Part shown: piece by piece, positions 23,601 to 30,800 of the stretch | Layout: each line of letters begins with the position of its first letter | Position numbering within the stretch: position 1 is the first letter of the stretch | From: Aporrectodea caliginosa | Taxonomy: Eukaryota > Annelida > Clitellata > Crassiclitellata > Lumbricidae | NCBI GenBank assembly: GCA_020284085.1 | Contig: JACEVL010000201.1 | Span: forward strand, 1,101,668-1,165,667 | DNA: 64,000 nucleotides | Direction: 5' to 3' | Translations under genes and position numbers: made by a program | Notes under the pieces: generated by a model | What the model was told of the DNA's origin: nothing | Databases searched by the model: none | What the model saw: only the letters and a program-made list of their open reading frames with translations

Positions 23601-25018
23601 GCATGACACATAGTTCTCAGATAGGGATGTACAAAATCAATGAAAGACAGTGCTGCTGGGTATGCTGCAGGGCTCTTAAAGTATGTCCTAACATGTAAGT
23701 AAACTATTAATTCTACAATTTTATGCATATTTATGCACTCTATGCATATTTATGCACTTGTTGTGTATCTCTTGATGATCAATGTAGCACCATTCACACC
23801 TGTCAAAGGTACTGAAACTACAATCTGATCTAAAAAAAGACTCTCTGTAAAATCAATGGCACCTATTAACTGTTGCGTGCTTCCATTAATCTAGTAAATT
23901 ATTTGAATACATTACAGTTAGAAAACACATGGGTAAGATATATGTAAGATAATGAGGATGTAAGCTTTAGTTTCTGCTTGTACGCACATCTGTACTTAAC
24001 AGTACAGAGCAGTTAGCTTAAGTACATTATGTATGTCTGCAATTAAGTATGTCTGTATGTATGTATGTCTATGTATATGCATGTGGATAGGTAACTAGAT
24101 AGATCTAGAGTATATATATGTACGTATGTTCATATATGCAGTCTATGTATTATATATATAATATATGTAAGCCAATATATGTATGCCGATATGTATGTAT
24201 TGTCTGCATGTAGGCCTACGTATCTGAATAATTATGAGGCGCCTTTCCTTAATAAACTTCTCATAGCTGCTTACATCGATCTCCCAAGTGTTTAGGCTAT
24301 GGTAGATAGGCATTGATCATTATGCAAGATTACCTCATATGCCCCAACGTCAATGCCCCAACATAGTCTATTTTATTCCCTACTGTGCTGATTTTTGATG
24401 CTGGCCAATTATATTAATCCCTAAACATTAATTAACTCTGTTATAGCTATAGCACCTAAAAATACTCTAGCATTGTCTGATAACACATACATATATTATA
24501 TATTAAGATAACATGGGTGAAAACTGGGGATAGGACATCGTTACAGACGCTCATGGGCTACTATAGGGCCTACTGCACAGGGCAATGAAGCAAATGTGAG
24601 TCAGTCAGCTGACCCATAAAGGTGAAATAGATGACAAAAACCTGAGAATAAAGTTGAAACAACACGTCGATGCTGATAAAACGAAACACTGATGAAAACT
24701 ACAAATTTAATCATTCAAAACGAATGAATGCAAATTCCACGAAGACAGTTAGGCTACCGGTACTTCAGTTAAACTTATTGTAAATCCATCAAACAATCGA
24801 TTCCAATATTTGTTATAGGCCTATAGGCCTAATTTCAATAATCGTGAGAATTATTTCACAAGCGGCGTCTTATTCAGAGCTTCTAAAGCGACGACAGCGA
24901 AATCCTTACCCAATATTCTTTTCGTCTCCGTTTCATTCATGAACAGATCGAGATGCGAGTACGAACCACCAAATAAGAATCCAGCGAACACAAAATAGAT
25001 AATGCTCCTGTATAGCAT
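464..25018 (-). CDS. RYK: RYK/Derailed Wnt receptor pseudokinase, 3' part outside window
   Basis: Single-pass receptor that binds Wnt ligands through an extracellular WIF domain and carries a kinase-like intracellular domain, catalytically impaired in the known family. Ten coding exons were found by eye, all with AG/GT borders and compatible phases: 25018-24910, 11622-11483, 10513-10414, 9287-9129, 7275-7207, 6777-6639, 3561-3476, 2330-2205, 1448-1359, 645-464. They sum to 1200 nt, 400 residues. Order: signal peptide (about 1-20), WIF domain (about 24-165, with a conserved Cys pair in exon 4), stalk (169-200), membrane helix (about 202-227), juxtamembrane tail with a RSDTPTSNS stretch, then the pseudokinase from about residue 305 with glycine loop GTFGRI (310-315) and beta-3 lysine K336 in VLIKT. 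The C-lobe with the altered HRD/DFG motifs is not in the window. Identification rests on recalled RYK family sequence. Confidence 0.9.
1120..1198. repeat. LINE/SINE 3' tail with ATTACG repeats
   Basis: It contains AATAAGCTGGTGCCC, a gcttt-gagtggc-gcttt body and a terminal (GATTAC)n run. The same order recurs at 7395-7487 and, more degraded, at 48766-48838 and 52700-52772, so this is a dispersed retroelement 3' end. It lies in a RYK intron. Confidence 0.6.
1359..1448 (-). CDS. RYK: RYK exon 9: glycine-rich loop and beta-3 lysine
   Basis: The 90 nt exon is bordered by TTTTTTGTAG and GTGTGTGC and is too short to stand out as an open frame. With the phase-1 G of exon 8 it reads GTFGRICRGTVMIQ, ending VLIKTLT. 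This fits the family glycine loop and the beta-3 strand with its lysine (K336 in this model). Confidence 0.88.
2085..2162 (+). repeat. Retroelement 3' tail, (GATT)n
   Basis: An AT-rich stretch with GAATAAACC and then four GATT units, the usual look of a non-LTR retroelement 3' end with a short tandem tail. It lies about 45 bp beyond the donor site of RYK exon 8, inside the intron. Confidence 0.4.
2205..2330 (-). CDS. RYK: RYK exon 8: juxtamembrane to start of kinase-like domain
   Basis: Acceptor ACTGCTTCAG before 2330, donor GTAGGC after 2205, phases 1 and 1. The peptide runs GTYRGPLTFPYTEL, then VESILTEIQVSRSHVKFTDI and LLEG, aligning with the RYK segment that leads into the glycine loop. 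Confidence 0.88.
2549..2653. repeat. (GT)n followed by (GTAT)n microsatellite
   Basis: About nine GT dinucleotides run into some twenty GTAT tetranucleotides with few interruptions. It sits in RYK intron 7. Open frames across it are low-complexity artefacts. Confidence 0.95.
2798..3320 (+). pseudogene. Non-LTR retrotransposon reverse transcriptase fragment
   Basis: Starting at 2798 the frame reads KLYYSLIYPYLSYCILVW then STYESRLHKL and LLQKR, a segment typical of the C-terminal part of LINE reverse transcriptases (Jockey/CR1/L2-like groups). Frameshifts follow. Further fragments continue to about 3320, including FMYRITHDLLP and a PGVWSRIPPSIQ-like block before a stop. It is a dead 5'-truncated copy in RYK intron 7, antisense to the gene. 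Clade assignment would need an alignment. Confidence 0.85.
3476..3561 (-). CDS. RYK: RYK exon 7: juxtamembrane tail
   Basis: 86 nt, acceptor TTTTTTAG, donor GTATGA, phases 2 and 1. It reads DANVSRSLRDRGNTYVRSD then TPTSNSIIS. Vertebrate RYK has a related LRADTPNN stretch here. The exon joins exons 6 and 8 in frame. Confidence 0.85.
4505..4806 (+). mobile_element. tRNA-derived SINE with ATT tail, copy 1
   Basis: The head has degenerate pol III promoter boxes: GGTTGAATGG (A-like) and GGGTTTGATAC (B-like) near 4525 and 4568. The body has GGTAAAATGAGCAG, a GGGCGCCTTGCA-like block and TTCGACTCCTG, and the tail is (ATT)n at about 4784-4803. The body recurs at 48940-49192, which supports a dispersed family. 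Boundaries are approximate and no target duplication was found. Confidence 0.6.
5150..5201. repeat. (CTG)n trinucleotide repeat
   Basis: About seventeen CTG/TGC units with one ACT interruption. It lies in RYK intron 6; no coding context was seen. Confidence 0.95.
6639..6777 (-). CDS. RYK: RYK exon 6: transmembrane helix
   Basis: Acceptor TTTTAGCAG, donor GTAAGC, phases 1 and 2. After QRDGLLGPG comes the hydrophobic helix IFYIIIGSASGAIFLLGF followed by ALVIFYCRSQ. A single strongly hydrophobic helix at this place is what RYK requires. A second AG three bases upstream would add one residue without changing frame. Confidence 0.9.
7207..7275 (-). CDS. RYK: RYK exon 5: extracellular stalk, possible cassette
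   Basis: 69 nt between TTTCTTGTAG and GTAAGT, phases 1 and 1, encoding NLPSADDLDLRSVQNGSSLY and a few more residues. It is acidic and serine-rich with one NGS glycosylation sequon. Both phases are 1, so skipping it would keep the frame. No family motif supports it beyond its good splice sites and its place between the WIF domain and the membrane helix. Confidence 0.7.
7395..7487. repeat. LINE/SINE 3' tail with GATTACA-like repeats
   Basis: Shares GAATAAGCTGGTGCCCC and the following gcttggctttc-agtggc body with 1120-1198 and ends in degenerate GATTAC/ATTACA units. It lies in RYK intron 4. Confidence 0.6.
8283..8342. repeat. (CTTC)n pyrimidine tract
   Basis: An almost pure pyrimidine run of CTTC and CCTT units on the plus strand, within RYK intron 4. 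Confidence 0.9.
8408..8573. mobile_element. hAT-like MITE, copy 1, with 8 bp target duplication
   Basis: 166 bp beginning CAGTGTTTCCGTTA and ending TAACGGAAACACTG, a perfect terminal inverted repeat. It is flanked on both sides by CATGTATG (8400-8407 and 8574-8581). CAG-type ends and 8 bp duplications are hallmarks of hAT transposons. The interior has ACGTCC motifs shared with the copy at 20761-20924. There is no coding capacity. Confidence 0.9.
8582..8912. repeat. (ATC)n / (CATCAC)n imperfect microsatellite
   Basis: About 330 bp of CATCAT, CATCAC and GCCATC units. All frames stay open across much of it, giving spurious poly-His, poly-Ile and Met/Asp-rich translations. It lies in RYK intron 4 directly beside the hAT MITE. 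Confidence 0.95.
9129..9287 (-). CDS. RYK: RYK exon 4: end of WIF domain
   Basis: 159 nt, acceptor ATGAATTTCAG, donor GTAGGC, phases 1 and 1. It reads VFSISLRCTGLLVAEV then DIKIQLNVSVVSASNLTVL and IKRKKTC. This aligns well with the last WIF strands of RYK, including the Cys pair (CTG and KTC) and N-glycosylation sequons. Confidence 0.92.
9330..9530. repeat. Degenerate ~40 bp minisatellite
   Basis: Five units built on ACATTCGATTACAATGCAG followed by ATGTAATGTAATGT. Spacing varies between roughly 36 and 45 bp. It starts about 45 bp upstream of the acceptor of RYK exon 4. Confidence 0.8.
9777..10159. mobile_element. hAT-like MITE with perfect 8 bp target duplication
   Basis: A 383 bp element starting CAAAGCTCGAGGGTA and ending TACCCTTGAGCTCTG, with long imperfect inverted repeats rich in GGTACGTAC-type motifs. 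It is flanked by GTCTAAGC on both sides (9769-9776 and 10160-10167), an exact 8 bp duplication. It encodes nothing. It sits in RYK intron 3. Confidence 0.88.
10414..10513 (-). CDS. RYK: RYK exon 3: WIF domain
   Basis: 100 nt after CTTATTCCAG, ending at GTATAG, phases 0 and 1. It reads MTYSLAVLVSSPVAMGNTV then SIPLEGIVPSKPS. This matches the RYK/Derailed WIF strands that precede the VFSISL segment of exon 4. The initial Met codon is internal, not a start. Confidence 0.88.
10855..11215 (-). mobile_element. LINE 3' end with (ATTC)n tail
   Basis: Minus-strand translation gives CAFSCIGPFSWNSLPLSI and RRQLKKQFEAILR before a stop at 10942, the usual end of a CR1/L2-like reverse transcriptase ORF (compare FSxxGPxxWNSLP). 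A short 3' UTR with AAGCGCCTTTGTGAGG follows. The tail is (ATTC)n, seen on the plus strand as GAAT repeats at 10858-10896. 5'-truncated, in RYK intron 2. Confidence 0.8.
11483..11622 (-). CDS. RYK: RYK exon 2: N-terminal half of WIF domain
   Basis: 140 nt, acceptor TTTTCATAG, donor GTATAA, phases 1 and 0. It reads IPGSLFYVRNGATNDYALSF then NLPIKSNIDEIYFNWQN, matching the vertebrate ELYYVRNDLISHYALSF block and its HFTW continuation. A 118-codon open frame on the opposite strand across it is a shadow. Confidence 0.93.
12737..13002. mobile_element. Degraded hAT-like MITE
   Basis: Starts CAGGCTCGCC and ends GGCAGGCCTG, imperfect inverted ends with GGGCC-rich subterminal sequence. The flanking octamers are GGCAGCAG (12729-12736) and GGCATCAG (13003-13010), seven of eight matching. 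This is consistent with an old hAT insertion in RYK intron 1, weaker than the two other hAT families here. Confidence 0.5.
13620..13985. repeat. CA / CATA-rich low-complexity stretch
   Basis: Runs of CACA, ACATACAT and CATACA units over about 350 bp with no long pure repeat. No gene signal. Confidence 0.8.
17555..17790 (+). mobile_element. tRNA-derived SINE candidate
   Basis: CAGTGGTTAGCATTCGG resembles a tRNA D-arm with box A, and GAGGTTGAAATTGCC downstream resembles box B, at tRNA-like spacing. A body of about 170 bp follows (CCCAGTGGAAATCTCGACTG, GGGAAGATTTGGACAGAG). No second copy of the body is in the window, so family status is unproven. Confidence 0.5.
20052..20490 (+). mobile_element. 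LINE 3' end with (CTTA)n tail
   Basis: The frame reads RLQSIISRMIWLGYLP then FDRLRLQADMGLFTAVLRN and SHDRVLTLINNNLSKTFIGR to a stop at 20393, the C-terminus of a CR1/Jockey-type reverse transcriptase protein. A short 3' UTR ends in CTTACTTACTTA at 20474-20489. A similar GAATATACTTACTTACTTA tail without the ORF is at about 18650-18671. In RYK intron 1, antisense to the gene. Confidence 0.82.
20761..20924. mobile_element. hAT-like MITE, copy 2, with 8 bp target duplication
   Basis: 164 bp with the same ends as 8408-8573 (CAGTGTTTCCGTTA and its complement) and a closely similar interior. Flanked on both sides by CTTGTATC (20753-20760 and 20925-20932). The two copies in different sites with different exact duplications establish the family. 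Confidence 0.92.
22040..22145. repeat. TCTG / TATG / TTTG tetranucleotide tract
   Basis: Successive short runs of TATG, TTTG and TCTG units, interrupted. Within RYK intron 1. Confidence 0.85.
22590..23176 (+). mobile_element. LINE 3' end with AATAAA and (ATTTG)n tail
   Basis: A frame ending near 22675 reads ASFKNALRMHLLTSN, a common C-terminus of Jockey/CR1-type ORF2. The 3' UTR has GGGTTCCTACCTAGCGGGAC and GGTCCC blocks, then GAAACAATAAAGAACG and ATTTGATTTGATTG at the end. This is the classical look of a LINE 3' UTR. 5'-truncated, in RYK intron 1. Confidence 0.75.
23268..23352. repeat. AT-rich tandem repeat
   Basis: Two to three copies of a TATAAATAAATATT plus AAGTTTTAATATTT unit. Confidence 0.75.
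24910..25018 (-). CDS. RYK: RYK exon 1: start codon and signal peptide
   Basis: The ATG at 25018 (context CCGACAATGC) opens MLYRSIIYFVFAGFLFGGSY, a basic residue and hydrophobic core typical of a signal peptide. SHLDLFMNETETKRILG follows, matching the LYLSEEEVRRLIG start of the mature RYK WIF region. The donor G|GTAAGG gives phase 1, which fits exon 2. The exon is too short for an ORF listing. Confidence 0.88.
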
Positions 25019-26732
25019 TGTCGGAACAGCTAGTTAGACTCATCACCCAATTCATGTGAATCACAGTCGCGTCTCGCTCTGTCTCTGGCGCTTCAACACA
25101 GTCTCAGTCACGAACTCCTTTCTCGGATTATCGCTCCGCCCATCCCGCGCCGACGATGCGTGAAATGATTGGCGGCTCTCGACCGTAGCTGTCAGAATAG
25201 AAGGCTCTGGTAACTGTAGCAACCAAGTCAGAATAAACGGCTCTTGTAGCTGCAGCAACCAACAGCAGCTTAGATGCAAAGACAGCGCGCTTGGAAGGTC
25301 ACAGCTCCAGCGCTCCTACCGACTGGAATTGATGATAACTTGGCAAAAGTTCATCATTCGGATCATTGTCTTTTCAGTTCACAGTTTAACAGACTTATCA
25401 ACGTATGCTGCATATTTAATTGATTCCTCTGTGTGCAGTGTGCATTCTGCAATGTGCATCATGAATGTCTGCGGCAGTCTGCCGAGATCACAGGGCAATT
25501 AAGCATACTTAATAGGCCATAGGCTATAGGTCATTATGTTGCGGTAGGCTTATAGCCTACTTATATGTAGGCCTACGTGACATTGTAAGCCTATAATTAT
25601 GAAGATTCTCGCCTCGAGGATCAAACTATCTCACAATGCGGATCCAATACCGTTGGCAAAAAACCATGAGCGCAGTGAAGTGGTGGTCTAGGTCACAGAT
25701 TTTTACATTAAAATTTATATGTGAATTATAATTGCATAATTTTTATGCTTCTAGAGTTAATTTTATTGTAGGCCTATGCTGTTGTAGGATACGTAGGCTA
25801 GGCCTATAGCACGCAGGCCTACGTCTAGCAGCTCCAATAGCCTAATATTTCAAACCGACAAACGCAGTATGACTATGATTAGCCTACAATATTATTCCGT
25901 TTGAAAAACTTTGAACGGATATGATCACAAGTTGTTATAGGAGTCGAATTTGACTGTAGCCTATACGGCAGCCATGCAAGGCGCGCATCACGTCCTACTA
26001 CTCCTTTCACCAACCGAACAGCTCCGTTTTATTTGAGCATAGTCTGATTGATAAAATATATTTAACGTCATATCGAAGATGATTAGCTTATTTGCGCGTA
26101 GTGTTAGCTTCTATTAAAATATATAAAATTTAGGCGCTATAAAAATTAAACGGTATGTCTGACTTCCGCTCGTTCTGTAAACTATGTTGCCAGTGGTTCC
26201 AAGTTCAAACATGTTACAACAGAAATGTTTTTTCACATAAGGTATTATTTTAGAACTTTTGAAGCCATACTGAACTAATAAAACTGTCAGGGTTGTTAAC
26301 GATTGTTTCTACTGCTATCTATTTTTTGGAAATTTTAATCATGGGATAGATACAAAACGCTTATAGCGTTCATTTATAGTGCGCCTACTCATTTGAGGAC
26401 TTTTCAAGTACTGTTTATTTTAATGATGTGGATGTTAGCGGAATCAAATCATCGATGTTCCAGTTGGCAGCAGTCATTTAAATGAATATTCGGCTATTTC
26501 TGGTAGGACCATACCAAAATGTATAAGGCCTACGAATTTCCATAACAAAACGTATTCGAGATGCTATATTCGAAGATGTGCAAATAGTTTGTTAAATGTT
26601 ATTGTAAATGGAAAAATCGTGTTCCTGCAGAAACACTCGTCCCAGATTCGTAGTCGTCATTAAACGAATCTGTAGTTCCTGTTTAAATTGTTCTACATCT
26701 GTAATACAAATCTGAGCCTTGACATGCATATA

Positions 26733-27527
26733 CACTGTGTCCACGATAAAGTAGAACACTAGACTTTGTGAAATATCTTGGTCAATTGTACCTATATAGG
26801 TACTACATTTGGTGCACGTGAACTTCAGTCTATTCTATCTATACCCTGCAAATTTTATTAAAATTGATGCAACGGTTACGAGGATATACCCTTATGAAAT
26901 TGGGTGGTTCAGGAACCAAGTTACCAACACGTAAAACGCATCGACAGATGCGTGCGCGGCTGATCATCCTGACTCAGCACCAGTTCTTCGACAGCATTGA
27001 TATTTGTTTGCGTTCTTAACGCCCGATCTCGTGGTTTCCTTGCAACTGATCCGGTTGTGGCAATCTTTTTTAACAGCTTGCTGACAACAGCTAGGGATCA
27101 ATTTTTCATTGGAAATTCTGTAATGAGTCTCCTTACACCATACCCCCTTCGTCTCTCTCAACTCCTTGATTAAAATCTTGTCCTCTGCACTGAAAACCAT
27201 TTCTTTACAACCACCTACTGTTACGTAAAACAGGTCTCGTAGTGTAACTGTTTCTGAAAATGACGCTTATAAACAACAGCCTCAGCACCTGCGGTAGCCA
27301 GAAAAATTACTTCATTCTATGCGTTTTACTGTTTGGTAACTTGGTTCCTGAACCACCCAATTTGATACGGGTATATCCTCGTAACCGTTGCATCAATTGT
27401 AATAAAATTTGCAGGGTATAGATAGAATAGGCTGAAGTTCATGTGCACCAAATTTAGTACCTATAATACTACAATTGACCCAGATATTTCACAAAGTCTA
27501 GTGTTCTACTTTATCGTGGACACAGTG
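26733..27527. mobile_element. mariner/Tc1-like MITE with ~210 bp inverted repeats
   Basis: Begins CACTGTGTCCACGATAAAG and ends with its reverse complement, flanked by TA on both sides (26731-26732, 27528-27529), the Tc1/mariner target duplication. The terminal inverted repeats are about 210 bp with scattered mismatches and end near TAAAACGCA. About 380 bp of interior holds a broken N-terminal transposase fragment. It is a deletion derivative, not autonomous. Confidence 0.88.
26943..27200 (-). pseudogene. Broken N-terminal transposase fragment in MITE
   Basis: From the ATG at 27200 it reads MVFSAEDKILIKELRETKG. The similarity then continues in the next frame as YGVRRLITEFP, an in-frame TGA where a Trp would be expected, then AVVSKLLKKIATTGSVARKP. 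This is the N-terminal helix-turn-helix of mariner-like transposases. One frameshift, one nonsense codon and loss of the whole catalytic part make it dead. The fragment stops at the inner edge of the left inverted repeat. Confidence 0.78.
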
Positions 27528-27787
27528 TAGATGCGTTGGTCTTTCACCATTGCATTGAGGTTTTCAATCGTGATGTGTTATAGATTCTCACTGCTCGCTC
27601 TCGAGCTACATTATCAGTAAGGAAGGCTATCCCGCTGAGGCCTTGCTGTTGAGGGTGGGCAGTTGACAAAGATATAATTTAATAAATTAACTTTCTGTGC
27701 TGTACTTTAAATTTATCATATATGTATGTTAAACATTTTGATTCAGTGTTTGTTGTATTGTGTTTAGATCTGTGACTAAAATTAGAA

Positions 27788-27874
27788 ATGGTCCACTATA
27801 AGCTTAGCCCAAATGAGGAAGCTCGTATTCTGAAGGAAGAGCGAGAGAAACGCAGAATACTACGTCTTCAACAG
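27788..27874 (+). CDS. CEP295: CEP295 exon 1
   Basis: The start AGAAATGG at 27788 is the first Met before the conserved KLSPNEEARILKEEREKRR block, which in vertebrates reads LSPNEEAFILKEDYERRRK. The donor CAG|GTAGAA ends it in phase 0. The vertebrate protein has about ten more residues before this block. Confidence 0.9.
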
Positions 27875-30800
27875 GTAGAAACTCCATCTTTCTGTTGCAC
27901 TGCATGGGTGTATGAGTCATATAAAGTGTGATTAAGCAGATACATTCCCCATCTAGCACTGCCTGACCAACATAAAAAAAATTTGATGCATTGACAGACA
28001 GTGGCAGCACACAGCACATTTTCTAACTCCTCATACCACCCCAAGGTAGGCACAATAGATACCAGAGTAGTAAGTTGTGCTTGCAATGAAGCATGCACAA
28101 CAGTAACTCTACCACTGAATATTATAAATTATACATATGATTATGTATGTCTGTGCACTGAAGGTTAGAAATGAGCTACATATGAAATGTTTTGAATTGT
28201 AGGTGAGGGAACAGGCCAAGGTAAATGCAGCCAAACTCCGACAGTCAGTCAAGAACAAGAAGGAAGAGCTAACCGAGGCTGTTGCTGAAAACTTAGAGGT
28301 TTGTCCTTTTACATTCTTATCCATTTTATTACTACCATTAATTTTTCATTTTAAAAGTAGACAACTTGCTTTCGATTGTTTTTGTCATGTGCATGCTTAG
28401 CCAGAGGTTTCTGTAAGGAATATTGATGTAAGAAGTTTGTTATAAGTGACCAGTTACATTTCTTCACATGGCTCTAAATAAGCCCATCAGAACTGCAATT
28501 AAACTGTGAAGGATTGTTCAGCAAAAGCACTAAGATCATTGCAGAAATTCAGTAGCAGTGTTTTTACTTGCTATGATAGACATTTGCTGATTCTGTAGAA
28601 ATGGCAGGCTGCATTGTTCAAGTTGCCTTTTTATTCCATGACAGTCACCCATATGCATACCAACTACACTCTGTTCTGTTGGATTTGACTGTTTTGCCAT
28701 TGGTATATTTACAATTTGTCATGATTTCACTGTCTTTGTGTCTTTAGAAAGAATGGGATACAAAACAACAAGAGAAGCTTTATCATCTCAAGGCTGCATA
28801 CGAACAGAGCCTTCAGGGCCTTGGAGAAAGTCATCGGAAAGCAGTTGATGAGAACCCAGTAAGTATGGGTTGATTCATTAAATGTTTAAAGTTTTTGTTG
28901 AAATAAAAATGAATTGACTGATGCACACACTCTAGTTAAAATTGCATTCTTACGTTGCAGAAAATAGTCAGTTTAATGCTGTATTTTCCAGTGTGAGCCA
29001 TTTTGATGTGTCATATTCTGATTTTGAGTACAAATTATTACCCTTTGAATTTAAATGGGTGTCATTTAATGCTCTGACTTTTGGTAACTGGTGTGTTGGT
29101 AAGTGCTTGTTGAAGAGATTCAGTAGATACCACTTTGGGCATTTGCTTTTGATAGTGCCATTTTGATTTTTTGTGTTTTAGTGAGTTGCATTTTGATGTA
29201 TGTATGTATGTTAGGCGCCCTTTGGATGCCAATTTGGTGCTGTGATTTTGATTGGATTTCATGTTAGTAATTGCCATTTTATCATCTGAATTTAAAATCA
29301 AAGGGTGTTTTTTAATCATGTGTTAGGAATGGCAACAGGAATGTCGTGAGATGCTGGAGCTGCAGGAGAACGATCGAGCGGAGGAAAGACATCAGGCGGC
29401 GATTCAAAGACATCGACAGGAATTGGAAGAAAGACAACAGGAGGAACAAAGACACATCATGAACAGGTACTGGAAAGGAAGGAAGCTGGTTTTGTGAACT
29501 TTGGTTTTTTCTAAGCTGTGCATTGCATCTGTAAAACATGATGAACCCTCTTTTCTGCAGTTGTTTTATTCTTAATATATCCACGTATCCATTAAACTGA
29601 ATTATATGTAACTTAAAAATTCAATGGCAAAGAATAGTTATGTTCATATTTAGTTTTTCCAAAATGCATAAATGTAAAACATGTGTAAAGTATAAAGCTG
29701 ACTGTTGCCTAAGCAATTACTGATGGAGAATGGTGTACAGATAGATGTTTGTATGGCTCAGTTCTCATACTAAGCCTTACTCACACTTTTAAGTGAGTCC
29801 AGTGCTATACAAATTGACTGTCTTATATTCTAAATTTCAGACTGATGGCACTTGATATAGAAAAATCTCGGGCACAAAAGATCGCATCTCTTCCAAAGCC
29901 TAAACCAGATCCGGTTGATAACATCGAACTGATCAAGCGTAGGCAACTTTTTGTGGAATTTCGTTGTTGCTGTTAATTACTGGATGTGAGAAACTGCCAT
30001 TGATAATTTATCTGTTTAGCACTACTGTATACTGTAATGAGTTTCATATTGTGTTGGTTGTAAGCCAAGGGTTTGTTCATAGGGCTTATCCAGTGATTGC
30101 CTTAAAATAGGCTTAAATCTGCGCTTTGTAAGGCAAGTCTTTGGTCACTCTGAAACCATTTCGTTCAGAATTCACAGACTTATCTATCGTGTTATGCAGG
30201 TTTACTATTTGTTGGTTTTTCTGAATTAATTTTGCTGTAATTTTTTCCAGTTCGTCCTGTGAAGTTCACAGATAGAGATGCTTTTGCAACGTCACGCTAC
30301 CACATTCCAGAGACGATAGTTGAAAAAGAAAATTATCAACATCAGGTACACATATCCCCAAAATACTGCTTGTTTATTCACTGTGATGTCAGGTTGCATG
30401 AAGGCAGGTAAGTTGTAATGTAACCTGGATTGTTATAGCTTCAATACAGTTGTAGGGGATTATGGAATTTGTTGTGCCACTAATAATCGAAGTTAGGCAA
30501 TATTGACTGTTTTAGGTGGTTATACTAAGTTCTGTAGGGTGAATTTTGCTAGTAAATTTTAAATTACTCGAACATTGGAATAATGTGCTTTCAAAGTAAA
30601 CTTATAGTTTAATACCAATGTTGTATTATTTCACATACCGGTAATATTGCACTGCATTTGAACATGTTTTGTTTTGTAGGCAGACGCAAAGTCTTCGGCC
30701 GTTGCTGAAGATGAAAAGTACAAAGATGTGGAAGATGAGAAAAAGAGAGTACAGCATGAGAGGGCAGAAAAAGCAAGACTTCGTCATAAAGTTGCTGTTG

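Larger units (their letters stand above)
11623..24909. other. RYK intron 1, about 13.3 kb, repeat-rich
   Basis: No host exon was recognised on either strand. It holds a possible hAT MITE, a CA/CATA-rich stretch, a tRNA-derived SINE, a LINE end, a hAT MITE, a tetranucleotide tract, a second LINE end and an AT-rich tandem block, each listed separately. Several open frames of 60-130 codons (for example near 14253-15561, 16044-16328 and 17205-17525) have no recognisable domain. Confidence 0.7.
25019..27787. promoter_or_regulatory. Divergent RYK/CEP295 intergenic region
   Basis: RYK starts on the minus strand at 25018 and CEP295 on the plus strand at 27788, so this 2.8 kb must hold both promoters. 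No TATA box is evident near either start. The part next to RYK (25060-25320) is comparatively GC-rich. TTGTGTTTAG before 27767 looks like a splice acceptor, so CEP295 may have an upstream untranslated exon. AGGCCT-containing palindromes are frequent at 25500-25860, and a mariner-like MITE occupies 26733-27527. Confidence 0.55.
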
